Assembly (NCBI RefSeq): GCF_900129855.1
Contig: NZ_LT670819.1
Span: 7,192,001 to 7,256,000, forward strand
Reading direction: 5' to 3'
Length of the DNA: 64,000 bases
DNA from: Streptomyces sp. 3214.6
Lineage (GTDB): Bacteria > Actinomycetota > Actinomycetes > Streptomycetales > Streptomycetaceae
Shown: one piece after another, positions 60,846 through 64,000 of the stretch
How positions within the stretch are numbered: the first letter of the stretch is position 1
Layout: the number at the start of each line of letters is the position of its first letter
Program-made: the position numbers and the translations under genes
Notes under the pieces: generated by a model
The model's input: the letters and a program-made list of their open reading frames with translations, nothing else
What the model was told of the DNA's origin: nothing
Databases searched by the model: none

Positions 60846-62479
60846 GCACCACAGAGTCCACTGAGACCCGCGAACGCGGGAAGGCTCCGGCCGGCGAGCG
60901 CATCGCCGACTGGGCCGACGGCCGGCTCGGGATCTACTCCCTGGCCAAGGCCAACATGCGCAAGATCTTCCCCGACCACTGGTCGTTCATGTTGGGCGAA
61001 GTGTGCATGTACAGCTTCATCATCATCATCCTGACGGGTGTGTATCTGACGCTGTTCTTCCACCCGTCGATGAACGAGGTGGAGTACCACGGCTCTTACG
61101 TCCCGCTCCAGGGACAGCTGATGTCCGAGGCGTTCAGCTCGACCCTGCACATCTCCTTCGACGTGCGCGGCGGTCTGCTCATCCGGCAGATCCACCACTG
61201 GGCGGCGCTGATCTTCCTCGCCGGCATGTTCGTGCACATGATGCGCGTGTTCTTCACGGGTGCGTTCCGCAAGCCGCGTGAGGTCAACTGGCTGTTCGGC
61301 TTCCTGCTGTTCGTCCTGGGCATGTTCACCGGCTTCACCGGTTACTCGCTCCCGGACGACCTGCTCTCCGGCACCGGTGTCCGCTTCACCCAGGGCGCCA
61401 TCCTGTCGATGCCGATCGTCGGCACGTACATCTCGATGTTCCTGTTCGGCGGCGAGTTCCCCGGTCACGACTTCGTGGGGCGGTTCTACTCGATCCACAT
61501 CCTGCTGCTGCCCGGCATCATGCTGGGCCTGATGGTGGGCCACCTGATCCTGGTCTTCTACCACAAGCACACGCAGTTCGCGGGCCCCGGCAAGAGCAAC
61601 AAGAACGTCGTGGGCATGCCGCTGCTGCCGGTGTACATGGCCAAGGCCGGAGGCTTCTTCTTCCTGGTCTTCGGTGTCATCGCGGCCATCGCGGCGATCG
61701 CGCAGATCAACCCGATCTGGGGCATGGGCCCCTACCGTCCGGACCAGGTGTCGACCGGCGCCCAGCCCGACTGGTACATGGGCTTCGCCGAGGGTCTGAT
61801 CCGCTTCATGCCGGGCTGGGAGATCAACCTCTGGGGTCACACGCTCGTCCTGGGCGTGTTCATCCCGCTGGTCATCTTCGGTGTGGTCCTCGCCGCGATG
61901 GCGGCCTACCCGTTCATCGAGTCCTGGATCACCGGCGACAAGCGCGAGCACCACATCCTGGACCGCCCGCGCAACGCGCCGACCCGTACGGCGCTGGGCG
62001 TCGCCTGGGTCACGATGTACATGATCACGCTGGTCGGCGGTGGCAACGACCTGTGGGCCACCCACTTCCACCTGTCGATCAACTCGATCACCTGGTTCGT
62101 CCGGATCTTCTTCTTCGTCGGACCGGTCATCGCGTACATCCTCACCAAGCGGATCTGCCTCGGCCTGCAGCGTCGCGATCACGACAAGGTGCTGCACGGT
62201 CGCGAGACCGGCACCATCAAGCGGCTGCCGCACGGTGAGTTCATCGAGATCCACGAGCCGCTCAGCCAGGAGCAGCTGCACACCCTCACCGCGCACGAGC
62301 AGTACGCGCCGGCCGCGATCGGCGCGACCGTCGACGAGAACGGCGTCGAGCGCAAGGTGAAGGGCTCGGAGAAGCTCCGCGCCAAGATCAGCAACGCGTA
62401 CTTCGGCGAGGACCAGCAGATCCCGAAGCCCACTGTCGAGGAGTACAAGGAGATCACGAGCGGCCACGGCCACCACTGA
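60842..62479 (+). CDS. qcrB: Cytochrome b subunit of bc1 complex
   Basis: A 545-residue di-haem b subunit. Helix B and D His residues bind the b haems (LHISFDVRGGLLIRQIHHWAALIF, FYSIHILLLPGIMLGLMVGHLILVFYHKH). The Qo-site motif is PDWY (in GAQPDWYMGF), the variant seen in actinobacteria. The last 120 residues are a cytoplasmic extension (LHGRETGTIKRLPHGEFIEIHEPL) unique to this branch; QcrB is the target of bc1 inhibitors such as Q203 in mycobacteria. ATG 60842. Terminator follows. Confidence 0.97.
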   Translation: MSTTESTETRERGKAPAGERIADWADGRLGIYSLAKANMRKIFPDHWSFMLGEVCMYSFIIIILTGVYLTLFFHPSMNEVEYHGSYVPLQGQLMSEAFSSTLHISFDVRGGLLIRQIHHWAALIFLAGMFVHMMRVFFTGAFRKPREVNWLFGFLLFVLGMFTGFTGYSLPDDLLSGTGVRFTQGAILSMPIVGTYISMFLFGGEFPGHDFVGRFYSIHILLLPGIMLGLMVGHLILVFYHKHTQFAGPGKSNKNVVGMPLLPVYMAKAGGFFFLVFGVIAAIAAIAQINPIWGMGPYRPDQVSTGAQPDWYMGFAEGLIRFMPGWEINLWGHTLVLGVFIPLVIFGVVLAAMAAYPFIESWITGDKREHHILDRPRNAPTRTALGVAWVTMYMITLVGGGNDLWATHFHLSINSITWFVRIFFFVGPVIAYILTKRICLGLQRRDHDKVLHGRETGTIKRLPHGEFIEIHEPLSQEQLHTLTAHEQYAPAAIGATVDENGVERKVKGSEKLRAKISNAYFGEDQQIPKPTVEEYKEITSGHGHH

Positions 62480-62503
62480 TCCCAGGCGTCGCCACGCCGC
62501 CCC

Positions 62504-62538
62504 AAAGGGCCCCGTCCGGTCTTCGGACGGGGCCCTTT
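62504..62538 (+). terminator. Terminator after qcrB
   Basis: A perfect 15-bp stem (62504-62518 with 62524-62538) with loop GTCTT, 25 bases beyond qcrB. Confidence 0.9.
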
Positions 62539-62623
62539 GCCGTGCCCACGGGCTGGATAGGGTGGGGTTCACACGGGTCCGGACGACCCACGACGACGGA
62601 CGACGACACGCACAGGAGCGGCT

Positions 62624-63688
62624 ATGAGCGCTGTGACCCCCGCTGGAGGCGACACCGCGGCGGACCGTTCCTGGCCCGGGCTGCTGAACGGCCTGCTGGA
62701 CGGCCGTGACCTCAGCGCCGACGACACCGCCTGGGCGATGGACCTGATCATGCGCGGCGAGGCGACCGACGCGCAGATCGCGGGCTTCGCGGTGGCCCTC
62801 AGGGCCAAGGGCGAGACGGTCGAGGAGATCACCGGTCTGGTCCGGACGATGTACGAGCACGCCAATGTGATCGAGGTGCCCGGCCGGACCGTGGACATCG
62901 TCGGCACGGGCGGTGACGGCGCCAAGACGGTCAACATCTCCACGATGTCGTCGATCGTCATCGCCGGCACCGGCGCGAAGGTCGTCAAGCACGGCAACCG
63001 GGCCGCGTCCTCCGCGTCCGGCGCCTCGGACGTGCTGGAGAAGCTGGGCGTCAATCTGGAGCTGACGCCGAAGCGGGTGGCGGAGGTCGCCGAGGAAGCC
63101 GGCATCACCTTCTGCTTCGCCATCAAGTTCCATCCGGCGCTGCGTCATGTGGCCGCCGCGCGCGGCCAGTTGGGCATTCGCACCACCTTCAACGCGCTCG
63201 GTCCGCTGACCAACCCGGCCAAGGTGAAGGCCCAGGCGGTGGGCGTCGCCGACCCGCGCCTGGCACCGCTCATCGCTGGTGTCCTGGCCGAGCGCGGCAA
63301 CTCCTCTCTCGTCTTCCGCGGCGACGACGGCTTCGACGAGTTGACGACCACCTCCACCTCCCGGGTGTGGATCGTCCGCGACGGCAAGGTCACCGAGGAG
63401 TCGTTCGACCCCCGGGACGTCGGCATCGAGCTGGTGCCGGTGGAGGCATTGCGGGGCGCCGACCCGTCGTACAACGCGGAGGTGGCGCTGCGTCTGCTGG
63501 ACGGCGAGACGGGCCCGGTCCGTGACGCCGTGCTCCTGAACTCGGCGGCGGCCCTTGTGGCCCTCGACCCGGGGGCCGGGACGCTGGCCGAGCAGCTCCG
63601 GGCCGGTATGGCGAAGGCCGCCGAGTCGATCGACTCCGGGTCGGCCAAGCGGGCGCTGGAGCGCTGGGTGGCGGCCAGCAACAAGTAG
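62624..63688 (+). CDS. trpD: Anthranilate phosphoribosyltransferase
   Basis: A 354-residue enzyme, second step of tryptophan synthesis (anthranilate + PRPP). It has VDIVGTGGDGAKTVNISTMSSIV (PRPP loop, GTGGDG), KHGNRAASSASGASDVLEKLG, the ELTP-type anthranilate region, and FNALGPLTNPAKVKAQ. ATG 62624 follows AGGAG. Unlinked to other trp genes here; Streptomyces has more than one trpD, one often in secondary-metabolite clusters, but the position beside qcrB is shared with mycobacteria. Confidence 0.96.
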   Translation: MSAVTPAGGDTAADRSWPGLLNGLLDGRDLSADDTAWAMDLIMRGEATDAQIAGFAVALRAKGETVEEITGLVRTMYEHANVIEVPGRTVDIVGTGGDGAKTVNISTMSSIVIAGTGAKVVKHGNRAASSASGASDVLEKLGVNLELTPKRVAEVAEEAGITFCFAIKFHPALRHVAAARGQLGIRTTFNALGPLTNPAKVKAQAVGVADPRLAPLIAGVLAERGNSSLVFRGDDGFDELTTTSTSRVWIVRDGKVTEESFDPRDVGIELVPVEALRGADPSYNAEVALRLLDGETGPVRDAVLLNSAAALVALDPGAGTLAEQLRAGMAKAAESIDSGSAKRALERWVAASNK

Positions 63689-63762
63689 CCGACAGCGGCC
63701 GCGGTCCCGTAATCCGGACACGAGTTGCGGGACCGCGATCACTTCACGTACGTTCCTTGGCA

Positions 63763-63890
63763 GGTCATGAGTGACAGTCATGAGGCCCCGGCCGACTGTC
63801 CGGCAACCCTCCGTCCGTGGCGGGGTGCCCCGGGTGAAGACCAGGCCGTAGGCAGCGAGGTCTACGGCAAGCGCGGGCCCCTCTCGAAAC
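63763..63890 (+). ncRNA. SAM-IV riboswitch
   Basis: The conserved core is all there: GGTCATGAGTGACAG at the start, CCCCGGCC, CCGGCAACCCTCC (63800-63812), GCGGGGTGCCCCGGGTGAAG, GACCAGGCC, and CTACGGCAAGCGCGGGCCC at the 3' end, which forms the pseudoknot strand. SAM-IV is found in actinobacteria and turns off methionine or sulfur genes when S-adenosylmethionine is abundant. The regulated gene is not inside the window; a short frame starts 31 bases downstream. The rest of this 312-base gap has no other element I recognise. Confidence 0.9.
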
Positions 63891-63921
63891 CAGGGGTCCT
63901 GGTCGTTCGAGGGAGTCTTCC

Positions 63922-63942
63922 GTGAGCAAGCGAATGCGATAG
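63922..63942 (+). CDS. Six-codon reading frame after the riboswitch
   Basis: GTG AGC AAG CGA ATG CGA TAG, preceded by GGGAG at six bases, a very good ribosome-binding site. It would encode MSKRMR. It could be a leader peptide or the true point of translational control; it might also be chance, since the next 58 bases to the edge have no clear start. Confidence 0.4.
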   Translation: MSKRMR

Positions 63943-64000
63943 GGCTGCCGAGCCCCGCCTCCGCGCACCCTTCTTCCCATCTCCGCGTGCGTCTCTTCCG

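Noticed and set aside
60782..63781. A 999-codon open frame on the minus strand across qcrB and trpD
   Set aside because: It is antisense to two highly conserved genes, with His/Arg/Asp/Gln-rich composition typical of shadow frames in high-GC DNA.
63725..63925. A 66-codon frame across the SAM-IV riboswitch
   Set aside because: It overlaps the folded RNA core and shows no ribosome-binding site or homology.

Overview
The window is a 64 kb piece of a very GC-rich actinobacterial chromosome, almost certainly Streptomyces. The grounds are third-position G/C saturation, many GTG starts, an AceE-type homodimeric E1, an actinobacterial SucB, a qcrCAB/ctaCDFE respiratory branch, PspA with PspAA and PspAB, NsdA-like and WYL regulators, and a SAM-IV riboswitch. 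Gene order matches the conserved core that runs glnA - lipA/lipB - TIGR01777 epimerase - sucB - pepA - cobS/cobT - HesB protein - adenosine kinase - ctaC - qcrCAB - trpD in both Streptomyces and mycobacteria (from memory, roughly Rv2220 to Rv2192c in M. tuberculosis). I saw no tRNA, rRNA, IS element, prophage or CRISPR array.

1-8.3 kb is the most accessory part. It holds a truncated alpha/beta hydrolase, a GntR regulator divergent from an MFS exporter with two matching palindromes between them, a decayed uracil phosphoribosyltransferase, the htpX-pspAB pair, and a 988-residue protein that joins an intact nucleosidase domain to a membrane segment, a solute-binding domain and a von Willebrand factor A domain. 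The last is the most unusual architecture in the window.

8.3-26.6 kb is core metabolism: glnA with a complete GlnR box, an RDD protein, a DUF4191 protein, lipB-lipA, an NsdA-like regulator, an FAD oxidoreductase, a nucleotide-sugar-epimerase-like protein, a GNAT enzyme, a MarP-type membrane protease, a PGRP-type amidase, a DUF4240 protein, a WYL regulator, aceE and a GntR regulator. LipB/LipA make the lipoyl groups carried by the SucB protein, and AceE, SucB and Lpd are parts of the pyruvate and 2-oxoglutarate dehydrogenase complexes.

26.7-43 kb contains sucB-lpd, pepA, a GH114 lipoprotein, the late cobalamin genes cobS, cobT and a fused MBL-cobU, a lysylphosphatidylglycerol-synthetase-like protein coupled to a rhomboid-like protein, and methyltransferases. 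42.7-46 kb is an envelope-stress block: pspA, pspAA and a NarL-type two-component system. 46.2-52.9 kb carries nadA divergent from a HesB-type Fe-S protein, a large membrane-anchored protein, a PfkB (adenosine-kinase-like) kinase and a cysteine desulfurase fused to a TusA domain.

53-62.5 kb is the aerobic respiratory cluster ctaC-ctaD-ctaF, an L,D-transpeptidase and a receiver-like protein, then ctaE-qcrC-qcrA-qcrB, mostly with overlapping stop/start codons. It encodes the cytochrome bc1-aa3 supercomplex. The window closes with trpD and a SAM-IV riboswitch followed by a six-codon reading frame; the gene it controls lies beyond the edge.
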